DNA of 64,000 nt from Panagrolaimus kolymaensis. Lineage: Eukaryota; Nematoda; Chromadorea; Rhabditida; Panagrolaimidae. The stretch lies in NCBI GenBank assembly GCA_028622995.1, contig JAJQJQ010000026.1, forward strand, positions 682,001-746,000, given 5' to 3'. The notes under the pieces were generated by a model that was given only the letters and a program-made list of their open reading frames with translations, had not been told where the DNA came from and did not search any database. The first letter of the stretch is position 1, and the number at the start of each line of letters is the position of its first letter. Shown here piece after piece: positions 21,680 to 35,651 of the stretch. The translations under genes and the position numbers were made by a program.

Positions 21680-24600
21680 TCACCGCTTTGTTAATTTCCG
21701 TTTACTTAATACTTCTGTTGGGGGTTCAGGTGAAAGAGATATTCTCTTTTTAATCACTCTTTTTCCAAGTTGTTGTTGTTTAGATTCGGGCTTTTTAGTT
21801 GGTGTTGTTGTTGTTGGTGATATTGGAATAATTACTGGAGTTGTTTTGGATGCTGATGGCGGCGACGATGTAGTATGATTATTAGTTTCAATTAATTTTC
21901 TTGGTCGACCAATTGGACGCTTTTGTGGTGAAGGAATTGCATCTTTTGTTGCTCCAGTTTTTTTTGTTTTCTTTGGAGATAGCAGAGTAGATTTTTCATT
22001 GGATTTTATTTTTTTTAGTTTTGATTGGTGGAACATTTGATGGCCCAGGCGCAGGAGAAGGTGGTCCTTGTTCTACTGAATTTAGGGCTGCAGTGTTTTC
22101 TTGATTTTCAATTTTTATTTTCTTTTTAGGTGATGCAATTGAAAGCAGAGGCAATAGTTTTTTTCTTCCACGTTTTTTTGTTGGAATTACTGGAGATGTT
22201 AATGAATCTGAAGAAGAAGGGCTATTCGATGATGGCTGCAACTTAGGTCTACCCCTCTTTTTATACGTTTTCTTCGGTTCTGTTACAGGGCTTTCAACTG
22301 TCGACGATGGTAAAGGCGATTCGGAAACATTAATTTTTGGTCTTCCTCTTCCACGCTTAACTATACCACCATTTACGCTCATCGTATTTATTCTGGTATT
22401 ATTAGCATTAGCTCCATTTTCGACGGTTTCTTTTTTAACAGCGGGCAAATCTTTTTTGCTTTTGCTAATAACTTGAACATCTTCTTCCATAATTGGTGAT
22501 GGAAGGTCTTGGTTATTAAGATCTGATCCTTCAATAATTAGTGGTTCTCCTGACATCTGTCCTTCATAAAGTAAAATTTCAGAAGTATTGGCTTTATCCG
22601 ATGTTGAAGTTGTAAGCACTTTACTATCATTTGATCTTCTAGATGTTGCTTCCATAAATGTGCCAAAATCAGTTCCCAATTCTGGTGAATTTGAAGAATT
22701 TGAATCTTTTAATTTTATTGAAGCTGGTTGTTGTTCTTCATTGGTGAATTTTGAAGTGGCATTAGATGAACCCTTTTCTAAAATATCGACATTTGTCTCT
22801 AATTTTTCACTGGGTATTGGACTTTTTGGGATTGTACCGATTATATCAGGTTGATTCTTTTGTGCCAAATTTAGAGTTGTATCAAGTGAACCACTTTTTT
22901 CTTTATCTTTTGAAGCCAAATTTAACGAAGATGTTGAACCAATTGACTCATTTCTTTTTCTCTTATTTTTTAATTTATTTTTCTTTTCTTCTGCCGCCGC
23001 TGCTTTCTTTGCATCTTTCATTGCTTTTAATTGGGCTTTAGCAAATATTTCAGCTTCTTTAATTTTTAGAGCTTTGTACTTTTTAGCAATTTTCTTAAGT
23101 TTCACCGCTCTTTCTGCTTTATGTTTCAAAAACTGAAGATAGCTTGATTCTGTTTGGGTCATTTCAGGTTCTTTGACAACAGATTTGGCAGGGATAATTG
23201 TTTCTGTTTGAGTTCCACTTTCAGCAATTTTAATACCATCCTTCATTTTTCTGTGTTTCATGGCTTTTTTCTTCACAACATTTTGAGCAGTTTCTTTATG
23301 TTTTAACTCAAACGATTCTTTTTGCTTTTCTTTCAAGTAATTATCAATTCCCAACGTTTGGTCGGTCTTCTCTTTAGAAATATTATTCAAATGAGGCTCG
23401 TCATCATTATTTTTCTCAATTGAGTTTTCCGCATCAATGTCATTTTTAGCCTTTCGATTTTTGGCTTTATTGATCGGTGATTTCTTTAAAGAATCAATTT
23501 TCCTTCGATACTTTTTCACTTTGGAAATTTGTATTGGGCTTCGGAATACTGTTTTTGTAGTTGGTTTATCCATTATTCGATTAGATGAAACATGTTTAAG
23601 CTCGCGATGAATTTGACTTTCAATTTTTCTTTTCTCCCTTTCTATTTTTTCCTTTTCGATGTTCGCGGCAATATGCTTTTTGATAAATGAAAATTCCACA
23701 CTTTGAGTTTCATTTCCCAACGTTTCAGTGGTGAATTTTCTTGGTCCACTTTCTTTTGATTTAACAATATAATCATAAACTTGGTTTCGATAATCTTCTC
23801 GACGATAATAACAAAGAAGCCTTTGATTCATTTCTTTTACACGATTAACCATGGAACAACTTCGATTAGCTTCTATATATTGTTTATAAACAATTTCAGC
23901 TAATTCACGTTCATTAAAATCCGCAGTATTCTAAAAAAATAGTTACATATTTTAAAATAATTTTTTATAACTTTTAAAAAATATACCAGTGCAATATCGT
24001 GAGCTTCTTTTTGAGGATTTTTACAAAAATCTAAGCAAGCTGATGGATTGTATAAAACCGTATCTTTACGAAGATCTCCATCAATATTCATCCAGTCATC
24101 CGCTTTTCCATTTTGCTTTTCATTTTCTGGTACTAAGTTAAAACATTTTCTAATTCTAATGGCTTCTTCCAAAAGTTTTTCCGAACTAAAATTATCGATA
24201 GTTGTGCAACCGTCAATATCGTTTGCTTTAAATTTTTCATTTTCTGCCACTATTCTTGGAGGAACATGACCGCGATTAATGAGCACAGCTTCTTGAGTTA
24301 ACATTTCAAGTGGATTTTTAAATGCATTTGCAATCTAAAAATATTTTTTTATTCTTCATGGAAACCCTTAATTATAAATAAACTTACAGAATCGGGCAAT
24401 GGCTTTGTAAAATTGCAAGTTGCTTCCGCATAAGTAAATAAAATAGTTGAAGCTCGAGTTCTTCGTTCCATATAATCTTCAACTTTACCAATAATTTTTG
24501 ATGCTTGTTCTTGAGCTTTTACTCTATGTTTGATATTACTCAAATATCTATCTTTGGTTGCCATTCTTAATTTAAGGATTGCATCCAAGATATTTTTATC

Positions 24601-27600
24601 ATCAAGTGGGAACTGCTCGGAATTTATTCTTCTAAGATTTTGTCTAAAAAATTTTCAAATACTTTTTGGTTTTTTTAAACTAAGATTCTTACGAAGTTTT
24701 TGTTTTATAACCTTCATCAAAGATTTCAGGGAAATGAAAAATTCCATCAGGATCCATTCTCAAATATTGCCGCATTTCATGATTTCGATAATTTTCTTTC
24801 CATTTTTTAAGTTGAGTTAATTCCGAAAAATATTCAAGCTTTTCATCTTCGCTGCCTTCAAATAATACATCAAACCATTCTTCCATCTAAAAATTAAAAA
24901 AACATTATTTTACTTTTATATTTTTGTAAAATTTGCATACCCTTAAAAATAATTCCACAACTTTATTATCATTTCCTTTAATGGGATATAAACCTTCAGC
25001 GGGACCATCTTGGACTTTATCAGTCAATCTTCTGGCCCATTCGGTGCCTTTCATCAAAAAATGTAATTCCACAAATAAACGTTTTTGTTGATTTTCTTTT
25101 CCAATCATAACATCCATCGTTTCTTTAAGGGCTTGATAAATAAATGGAAAAAAAGTTTGAATATTTTCTAAACAAATTGAATGAATTTTATTTGAAATTT
25201 TAGAAGCTTTTTCAAATCTTTCATAAAAAGAATCTTCCATTTTTTCAAAACGTTTTGCTTGATCTGCCACTTTTGAAGAAATATTTTTAATGGATAAATT
25301 ATGTTTCTTATCAAAAAATGAATTCTTGCTGCTAATTATTTTCGCTGTTTGTGGATAAACATATTCTTCACTTTTAGTGTCATAATATTTTCGTTGTTCA
25401 ATTAACGAATAAATTTGTTTATCAATTTCATAAGCTGTGATAATTCCATTTTGACTTATATGCCATTTGACGTTTGGAAAGCGATAAGCAATTCGGCGGT
25501 TTTTACCTTCACAATCTTTTGGTGAAATTAATCGAAATGGTTTAGCCTCTTTTAAATATTTTTGGCGAATTTTCCATGCATCAGATTTTGGGGTTTGATA
25601 AAATTCATCAATTTCAGGAAAGATTGCTTTAATATTAAATTCTTTTTCTTCAACTACCTCTTCCAGAACTGGACTTAATCGATTCTGGGGTTGTTCAACA
25701 ACGGTTGTCAAAATATTTTTGACATTTAAAACGGTATTTAATTTTTCCAATGCTTTACTTAAACATTCTTCAGCTGATTTTTTTCCTTTAGTTTTTTCAT
25801 CAAAAATTCTTGCAAGTTCTATTAATCTTTCTAAAAAATAAATTTAAAAATATTTTGTTTTCAAAAAAGATTTTCTTTAAAACAAACCTTTAAAAAGCAA
25901 AAGTTTTTTCATCATGTTTATAAATTCAGAGTTCTCTTCTGCTTTGTTATTTTGAAATTTCACCAAGACTTCAGTAAAAATATTAAAAATCTTTGGAAAT
26001 TTACGATGTAATTTTAATAAAGAAAAATATGTTTGAACGCAAATTGCATTTTCAATATTTTTAGATTTTTCTTTTAATAATTCTAATTGAGTTTTAGGTA
26101 AATGATCGTTAATAAATTTCACTGGGTCAAAGTTATGCCAATTTTGGTCGCGAAGATTCTACAAAAATTTAAAAGTAAAAAAATATATAATAAAAATATA
26201 AAAAATTACTTTTTTTAATGTCGGAATCAAATCTCTTACAGACAGCAAATTATCATATTTGGATGGTTTAATAATTGGAGGTTGGAAATTTAATTTTGTC
26301 AGCGATTTGGATAATTTTTCGATTTGCTAAAAAGGTGATTTAAAAATTTCAAGAAATTCGGTATTAAAAGTTTAAAATGAAAAAATTACCTGATTCACAG
26401 AAAATTGTTCCAAAGTCAATGCATGAGAATATGTATCAATTTCTTTTAAAACTTTATTTAATTCACTCATTTCTTGATGATCAGCTTTAAATGGCAATGG
26501 AATAGTTTCCACCACTGTAACCTTTTTGCTTGGCAATACTCCAATTGTTCGATGATCTGGTCCAAAGTTCCATAAAATACTTTTGGTATTAAAAAATTTT
26601 GGCAATCGAATTATTTTTCCATTTCTTGGATCTTCTTCCAAATTGTTCAAGGATATTGCTTCTGGCAAATATTTTGTTAAATCAGGATTTCTTAGTTCAC
26701 CTGGCTTTGCTTTTTGTATTTTTATTTCTTTTTTAAATGCTTGAATTCCGTGACGAACTTGAGAAAAATTGGATGGAATAAAAAAATCTGCGCCTTTTTT
26801 GTGAACTTTGTTTTCGTTGGTATTTTTAGAAAAATATAATAAGAGATCAGCTTCTTTAAATTTTGAATTAGAAGAATTATCATTAGCAGATGAGAAAATA
26901 TTTTGCGACGAATATTGGAGACCAGAGGTAAAAGGAATATTGGGATCAGTAACAGCAATAAATTTATTTGAGTGTTTAATTGTTGCTAAAGTTTGAGACC
27001 TGTGAGTAAATGTTCCAGATGGGTTTGGTTTAAATCTAAAAAATAGAGTTTGTTAAATAGCCTTAATTTTTGCTTTTTTTACTTTATAATTTCCACAGAT
27101 TTATCGGGTGGTACTGTTCCAAGAACTTTGGTCCTTTCTTGAGGGGAAATGAAATCAAACTGTTGCTTTCTTTGACGCTTTCTTGTTGCGGTAGTTGCTG
27201 CATCTTCTGTAACCCCAATGCCAGCAAGGAAATCAGCTGTAGTATTATTTTGAACAACAGAAATTGCTGAAGTACTTGGTTGCAAATTTATTGGTACAAT
27301 AGTGGAAATATTTTGATTTTTGGCTGGAGACACATTGGCTGCTGTGAAAACTGCAGCTAAAGCTCGTCCTTCACTATCCACAGATTTCGCTCTACCACCA
27401 TCGCCTTGTCGTAAAGATAAATTTTTTTGTGCTGCTTTTTCTAAAAAAAATTAATTTTTGAAAATATATTATTATTATTCTAAAATTTACCAAAACATGC
27501 AGCAGTGGATTGAACCAATTTTGCTTTTGATACTTTTCGTCGTTCTTCATCATAAATTTTTTTGAGTAAAATTTCAAAATATCTATTTCCTCCATCTTCG

Positions 27601-29237
27601 ACTGTTGTTTGCCAAACGCATTCGGGAAAAATGGAAATAAAATTATTTGCTACTTTTAATAATTCTTCTGATGGTTCTTCTTCCGTTATAGGAACTCTCA
27701 TTTTATAACCTTTCCTTATCAAATCAATTATTAAAGCAGGTTTTCGACAAGCATTAATATATTTTTCAAGGCTAATAAAATTTATTATTCGCTTTGAACC
27801 AAAATCATTTCGTGGACGAGCAGCAATTTCATTTTCAGTGCTAAAATGATTTTGGAAAGGTTTATTCACGCCAGGAATATAACTTTCAATATCCAAATAA
27901 TCGCACATATTTGAACGAATTGGTTCTGGCTCGGGTTCGGGTTGTAAAGGTGCTGCCACTTCTGGAATTGTTGTTGTGGAAGTGGAAGGTTGTTGTTGGT
28001 CGGGTGTTTTAGATGCTGTTGAAAGCGGCATTGATGCAACAACATTCGGTGGCGAAGATATCACAGAAGCTGCTGGCGTTGGAATTGAAATTTTTTTCAT
28101 TGTTTGCGTGGCTTTAATTCTAGGGGTTTGAGATGCTTCTGGCCTCCTAATAATTGGTGAACCCGAAGTTGGCGGCTGCATCAAAATTTTAGGTGTAGCA
28201 GTACGCCTAGCTTTTTTAGTCACTGGAGGCTTCGTTACATATTTAAACGGAGTTTGTGTTGCAGGTTGAATTATTACTGTTGTTGGCATCGATGTTGAAG
28301 TTGATGGTTGCTGGTGTTGTTGTTGCATGATTGTTTCCATTTGCATTGGCGCGGATGTAGGAATTGATAAAGTTGTTGATAGTGTTGACATTGGCACAGG
28401 CATAGCCATCGAAGTAGCCGCCAATGAAGCAGCAGGCATTGGTGGTGAAAAATGTGGCAATGGCATATTCATACGATTTTGAATTACCTGCCTTGTAAGG
28501 AATTCTATTTGATCTGCTACACTAGCTTGGGCAATAGAATTAAAATTAATTTGCTGCTGTGGTTGTTGTTGTTGTGGAGGAGGCATCTGCGGAAGATACA
28601 TTTGTGGCCTTTGAAACCCCTAAAAATGTTTTAAGGTTTTAGAATTATTTAAATTTAAAAATTTTATACGTTAGTAAGAAGATTTGCAGGAATTGAAGAT
28701 TGTTGGGGTAGCATCAAATTTTGAGCTTGTAATATATTTTGACTTTGCTGCGATAACTAAAAAAATTAATAAAAATAATATATATATTTTTATTTTATTT
28801 AATTCCAAAAACTAACAGCTTGTGCAAGTTTTATTTGTTGCTCCAAAATTTGATAATTTGTTATATTTGTAATAAAATTATTTGGTATTACTTGATTTGA
28901 AATCAATGGAATATTTGGAAAACTCAGCTGATTTACATTTAAATTATTAACATTTGGTTGTAAATTAAAGTTTAGAGGAGTTGCGGATATTTGATTCATT
29001 TGATTATTATTCCTTTGTTGTAGCCTTCTCTGAAACAAAAATATTCGCAAAATTATACAACTAATTTTAATCTCATAAAAACATACATTTGGATCAATAT
29101 CATTGTCCGTTGGCATCGATTCATCACAAGTTAAATCCATGTTCGGCGCCCCTAGAAAAAAAAAGAAACAAAATTTAAATAAAATAAATGGAATCAATAA
29201 AACCCAACATACCCGTTTTTACGGACGACGCCGTCAT
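21680..29237 (-). CDS. Large unrecognised Gln/Pro-rich protein with C-terminal AT-hooks
   Basis: Fourteen exons join in phase: 29237-29213, 29151-29087, 29029-28817, 28756-28670, 28619-27491, 27440-27083, 27035-26390, 26326-26210, 26158-25888, 25830-24941, 24886-24693, 24643-24388, 24334-23987, 23930-21996. They encode 2,177 residues. The N-terminal 450 residues are Gln/Asn/Pro/Ser/Thr-rich and disordered. Residues about 500-1,500 are charged and helical without a motif I can name. The last 600 are Lys-rich and carry AT-hooks (KRGRGRPK, KKRGRPK and KKRGRK). In another frame after an 8-base homopolymer at 22,009-22,016 the coding pattern continues to 21,680 with a fourth hook, IGRPRK. Composition says a nuclear, DNA- or chromatin-associated protein. 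I recognise no orthologue. That all exons belong to one gene is an inference from unbroken phase. Confidence 0.7.
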
Positions 29238-32200
29238 AACGTACAAAAAATAGTTTTTATTACTTTTCTTTGAATGGCAATATTTAATATATGCCTGAAA
29301 ATAAAATATATATACAAGAATTAGTAAAAATGCAAATTTGTAACAAAAATTAATCGGTATTAAATATAACATTTGATTTCTAATACAAATCCGCGAAATA
29401 TTGTTTGTAATATAAAATTCAAGAAAAAAAACAAGAAGAAAAAGATGGTCAAAAAAACGTGGAAGAAAGAAAAGAAAATCTCCAAAAAAGTAAAGTATTC
29501 GCAAAAGCGTTTGCCATATTTAGTAAATCAGAAGAAATGATTTTTGCATTCACTAACTATGAGAAAAAAATATTAGGGTAAATGGCAATCAAGAATTTCT
29601 TATTAAAAGTTTGATTTGAAATAAACTTTATAAAGTAATAAAAATATTTATAAATAATGTTTTTAAAACTTAAATTTTGAAACTTAGAAAGCAAAATAAA
29701 TTACGACAATTTAATTTAAATCTGTAAAAGATTTTGGAATAAGAAATAAATAATAAAAAGTTATGCTTATTTATCAAAAATGATAAGCCAATAGTTGATG
29801 CTTATATTGATGAAACAACAAAAAAAGCAATTTTTCAGCTGCTAAAGACGCGGGAGTTTTTTATTTATATTTTTTATTGTTTGTTGGGTTTGACTATTCG
29901 TGTTAAGATACGTGCAAGAAAAAATTCATTCATCGCTTTCTTTTTCTTACAGAATTCTATAAAAAGTATAATGATTTTTTTATGGTTATTTTGATTCATT
30001 GTAAATCAATTTTAAAAGTTTTGATTTTTGGTGTTAAAAAAAGACGCTGCATTCAAATATGCATTGCTTTTTATTCTCAATTTAATTGAATTGAAAGAAG
30101 AAGAAAAGGGAATATTAAAAAAGTGTTCACTTGGCTTTTCCTTTCTCGCTTCTATGTACAGAAACAAAAAAAAAGAAAGAAAGAGGCAAGGTTGATGAAA
30201 ATTTAAAAAAAAATTGTTATTTACAACATTTTGACCAAGGTTTTTTGGTTATTTATTACTTTCAAGAAATTATAAAAAGCAAATTTTTTTTAAAAAAGGT
30301 TTGCTAGAAGAATATTTTTTCTTTATTTTGTACTGCTTGTTTAAAGTTCCAGCCATTGTAAATTTAAATTTTTGATAATCAAAAAATTGTATTTTCTTTT
30401 CATGACATTTTTTTGTTGTTGTTGAAATATTTTGAATCAATTTCGTTTTTGGTATTTTGTTTATAAAAGAAATTATCCTCTGAATATTTTTTACAGTATC
30501 TGACTTGGAACATTTTTATGATTGATTGCATCTTTTTTCTTGAGTTCGAAAACTTGTTGTTCATGGTCTATATAGTATTGGCTTTTTTAAACTTCCTAAA
30601 ACATGAAAGCTTGATAAAAGAAAAAACCCAGCTTCCATAAACAAACTTTTATGCCTTCGTTTTATTATTTTATCTAGTTTAATGGTTATCTCTTCTTTTT
30701 CAACACTATATAGTCACCAATGTTTGTTTGCATTTTGGGCCTCGTTAATGTCGACCAAAAACAAAGTTTTCCTTTTTTTGGAGAAAAAAAAAGACTTTCA
30801 CCAAATTTACTTGAGTGTAACAGAATTTTTTGTTCATTTTTTTGTTTTGATGCTCTCTTTTTGGCGCTCTTGCTTTTTTTTTGTTCCATCAAAAACCAAC
30901 AACAATGGTTTTAGCTTTTTTGGCACCCCAGGGCAACGCAAAAAAAGAAGAAGAAAGGATTGCCACTCTAACGATTTCCTTTTTTTTCTAAAAAGTTTTC
31001 GCGGATGTTTTCAAAAAAAAAAAATAAAAAACTTTTTTCTTTGCAATTTTTTTCTTTTAAGACACATTATTGTGCCATTTTGCTTATGGCAGCGGCGGCA
31101 TCGGCGGCCATTTTTTTCCAATCCTTTTTTATTTTATTCTTTTGAATGCACACAACATTTTTGGCGGTTTTCTTCTTCATTTTTGGTTGGGATGTTCAAA
31201 AGTCAGCTGAGTGTGTATATCAATCAGTCGTCGTCGTATTCGTGTCGTCTTTTAGTTTTCAAAAAAAAGTTAGTTGAGAGCTGACCGCAGCTGAAGCAGC
31301 AGAGTGAATGAATGTTGTGTTGTGAAAACTACCAATCCTTAGTTGGTTGGCGGCAACAGCGGCTTCCTTTTTTTATTCCTCTTTCCGGCAGCATCCATGT
31401 CCGGAAAAGAGAAGAGTGTGGCATCGTCTCCAAAAGGGATGCCAAAAGCACGAAGAAAAAAATGTAACTAACAATCAGCATGTTTAACGCCGAGTGGAGA
31501 GTGTCTCTTTACAAGCTCAATGTCACCCCACAACCAATACTAACGCGCGAACAAATTTATTTTTTTATTGCAAAAAAAAAAAGGGGGAAAATGAAGAAAT
31601 AGAAAAATAACAACAAACAGTCGTCAGTCTTCTTTTGCTTTTCCTATATTTTGTAAGCCAAAAAAAGCAAGCAAGCGTTGTTGTTTTGTTGTCATCGCTT
31701 TCGTCTTCTTCATTTTATTCCATTTTTCTCTCTTTCTCTTTCTATTATTCTATTGAACGCGGACTTTATTTTTTCTTTTTCTTTTTTCGCGCAGTTAGTT
31801 ATACAAAAAGAAAAAATCCAATCGAGTCAATTTTTTTTCTTCTTTTCATTGAATGTTTTAAAAATAACATTCATGTGCGTCAGTGAACTAACTGACGACG
31901 ACTGTTGAAAAGGCAAAAAAAGAAAAGAAAATATGATAGTTGGTTGTTTGCTGTTGTACGACGCATTCCGCATTCACATCAATTTTCCTTTCTTCATTTT
32001 TTTTATTCACCGCACCCTACCTATGTACATATGCAGAATAATATCTGACTGCCTGTCTGCCTACCTCTACCGCCTCTGCGCGAAGAAGAACCACAACAAC
32101 AACAAACACAAACACGACCACGTTTGACAACGACGACGATACCATTCTTTCGATTTTCTCTCCTTCTTTTTTTTGCTATCGCAAAACCACTGAAAACACC

Positions 32201-35200
32201 GACGACAGACAATCACAATCACTTTTTGATATGACTCTCTCTTTTTATTTCTATATATCTCTGCGTGCAGCAGCATTAACCAACAAAAAAATAAATAAGC
32301 AACACAGCGCACCTCTCTTTTTCTATCCTTTTCTCTTCTACTGCCGCATAACTTTTTATTTTTGATCTTTCTTTTTTTTTTCTTGAAAGAAAATTAAATA
32401 TTACTTGACGCGGTCGCTTCTTTCTCTCGTTGTTGCTGTTGCTGCCTGTGGTTGATGTCGCTGTCGTCGTTGTGGTTGGGAGAGATGAGAAAGAGAGAGA
32501 AAGTGCTCCAATTATTGAGGGTTTTTTTTGTTGAAAAAGTATTTTTATTTTATTTTTTTTAGCAGTAGCAAAAACATAAACCAGATTTGTTGTTAAAGAA
32601 GATGGATGAAGTGTTTTTGAGAAAGTTTAATTTCATTTGCGATTAGATTTTTTTCTTAAATGTTTTTTGAATTTTTTTTCGTTCGATAATTGCAGCCCAA
32701 AAAATTGGTATTATTTGCTTTATTTTTAATATTTGCACTGTTATTGATTGATTATTATTAGTGGCGATACTTATTGAAGGAAGAAGAAAAAGAAAGGTTA
32801 CGCCTGTTTTTTTTTCTTCTTGTGACGGTGAAAACTGTCGTCGTTTATTTGCTTTCCAATTTTCTCTCTTTTTCTCATTTTTGAATTTGATTCGATTCTC
32901 ATTATTATTTTTTTCCGCCCAACCAAAATCAATGTCATATATTTTTTTGTGGTTTAAGCAACATAAAATTATATTTTAAATTTGTTTTAAGATTAAAATC
33001 TTACTAACCTTTTTTATTTTTTACCTCTAAAATTAAAACGCATACTTGAAAATGAAAAAAAACGAACAACAAGTTTAAAGTTAAGTTTTTTTCTTTTGTT
33101 CGAAAATGTTGTTAAAAATATTACCGGTTTTTTTCTTTACATTCTGAATTTCATTTTCTCATTATTTTTTGTTTCATAAAACTTTTTTCCTTTACTTTTT
33201 CTATCAATTTTTTTGGCGCCACTTAATGTGCATTTGTTAGTAAAAACATTTATTTCCATTATTTCCATTTTTTTCTTTGCACCGTTTGAAGCAAGAGCGG
33301 CAAAAAATTTCTTTAGTTGTTGGACCTCCTTTTTTTCCTGTGTCACTCTTCGACCATCTTTTTTATCACCATCATCATCGGATTCAAACACCAAAAACGA
33401 ATGAAAAAAAAATGCATATGCGTAGAATAACGCGCACATGATCACACGAAATATTTTTTTTTTGTAAACGACCTCTTTTTCTTCCGTTTTTACATATATA
33501 TTTTATTTATTTATTTGACCATTTGCATTTTTAATTTTTAATCGAAAAACACATACATACATATATTTCATTTTTTCGTGTCGCCGATCGCATGTTTTTA
33601 CAAGTTAATGGGCTTTCCTAATGGTATTTTTATTTTCTTTTTTTCTTTTTTTGAACTTTTAGTCTTCCGTTATTTTTATTTTTCTCAGTTTACAGTTTTG
33701 TTTACAGTATTCATTTGCATCTTTGCCCTTTCTCTAATATTTTTTTATTGTTATTTTGTACTCATAAAAAAGGTGATGAACTTTAGCTTTTTCTAATTCT
33801 CGTGCTCGTGGTTGTTCGTCTGCAAAAACACTAAATTTAACTTAATATTTTTGCATTTTCATTTTTTCTAACTAAGAGCACAAACCAAACTAGCAGTATA
33901 AATATCAAATTTATTTTTTTTATACTTGCATTCTTTGCCATGGCAACCGCTTTTTTATTTTATTTTACATTTTAGTTTCGTTAATTTTTATTCTTTCATT
34001 TAACAATTTTTTGAAGCTATGTGAACGGTTGGTTGGGTGTTGTTTAAAAAATGCTTCTTTTTGTATGTATCTTTTTTTCATTTTTAAAAAATATTAATTT
34101 CCTTTTTTTTTTTGTTGTCATCTAATTCTACCACCATAAATCTATCCCGAGATTGTAGTCAGTCAGAGAATGATTCACTTATGGAAATCAGCCGCTGACG
34201 CCCATATTGAATATTATTTTTTTATTTTGTCGCTTACTTGCCACAATGTTTATTTTTTTACCCTTCATGTTTTTTTTCTTGCAAAAGGAAGTTAAAAAAA
34301 TAAGTAAAATAAAAAATAGCTTTTTTGGGGTGTGGCTGGATGTAGTGGCTGGGTTGCAAGAAAGTATGTATGTTCAATTTTCTATTTCTCAATAATCTTT
34401 TCTTCAAATATATTTACTTTTTGGGTTGGTTTCGTATTTATTTTTATTTTTTAATAAATAAAAATACACTTTCAACGCACGCAAGGTCAAGTAAAGTTTA
34501 ATGCTTAAAATAAAAAAATTTTGTTGATGTTCTTACAAAAGAGCTTTAGTCTTTGCAAAAACAAAAAAGACGCTTTTTCCGTCCGCTTCCTTTTCTTTCT
34601 TTCTAGAAAACGATCCATTATTGTATCGCATTCAATTTTTTTTGGTTCTTCTCCTCTCATTTTCTCCTTTTTTTCTGGACACGTCGACAGTGAGACGACG
34701 AAGACAGTGTCGATGAATAATCGCTTAAAACCACCACCACCACTCTAGAGGGACGAGGGACGCTTATTTTTTTTTCCGATTCACAACTTCTTAACATGTT
34801 CCATGTTCCTTTTTGGTTGTTGTTTTTGCACATATTATTACTATACATGCCAATGCTCCCACAAAAGCTGAAACGCTATTTAACGCCACTATCGTAAACT
34901 GGAAATATTTTTTTACCAAATATGGATCCTTCAAGTAATCAATGCGCATGATGCATGTTTTTTTCGTCTTCTATTTTTGCCCCATAAAAGATGAATTTAG
35001 AAACCAATTTTTTTTAGTGATGAAATCTCATTTTGGTGAATGTCTTCTTCTTCTTCCCATTTCGCAGTTTTACTGACTTTGTTTTTGGTAGAAATAGTAA
35101 AAAAAAAGTTTATTTGGTCAAAATTGCTTGCTGCTTTTTTCTGTCTCCTCTTCTTCCATTTTTATTTCCACTTCCATGCCCTCCAAAAGAAGTCAACTCT

Positions 35201-35610
35201 CTTCTCTTTTGCTTTTTTTTGACGTTCAACAACAAGAATAAAAGCATGGTTGAAGCAACTAAATATATATTTGAGAGAAGAGTGAAAAAGCAGCGTTTTG
35301 GCACACTCCAAAATGAAAAAAAAAAAATTTCTTGTGTTTACTTGCATTGCTTGTGACAAAAACGGAAAGAACGGATGAGTGAGAAAAAATAGAAAATATA
35401 GAAAAAAAGACGGAAAGGCCATGCCGTTATAGCACTTTTTGGAGTTTTTTTGATGGATTTTAAGAAATAAAAAACACAGAAACTAAGAAAAGAAACTTTT
35501 TTTTTATCAAACTCCATTTCTCTTTGCGTGTGTTCGCTCGTTTTTTTCTCGTATTGATGTTTTGAAAATTTAATTGTAAACTTTATTTTTTGACAATTCT
35601 AAATTAATTT
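29238..35610. other. Long shared upstream region between the AT-hook gene and apl-1
   Basis: A divergent intergenic region of 6.4 kb. Most is AT-rich with homopolymers. 31.0-32.5 kb is clearly richer in G and C and has runs of CAG/GTC/GTTGCT-like triplets, for example 31,080-31,110 and 32,425-32,490. I find no coding exon. The 200-codon frame at 30,682-31,284 is a Phe-rich composition artefact. Confidence 0.55.
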
Positions 35611-35624
35611 CCCCCTTTTTTCAG
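35611..35624 (+). promoter_or_regulatory. Probable trans-splice acceptor upstream of apl-1
   Basis: A pyrimidine run ending in TTTTTTCAG lies 27 bases before the start codon with no matching 5' exon in view. This is the usual arrangement for a spliced-leader acceptor. A cis intron from a distant 5' UTR exon is the alternative. Confidence 0.5.
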
Positions 35625-35651
35625 TGTATTTCTTTATATTTTTTTCGAAAA

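Noticed and set aside
30682..31284. 200-codon Phe/Ser/Leu-rich plus-strand frame
   Set aside because: Produced by poly-T DNA; no conserved motif and no splice context.
35033..35422. Overlapping plus and minus frames of about 85-107 codons
   Set aside because: Low-complexity Phe/Lys composition on both strands, typical of homopolymer-rich intergenic DNA.
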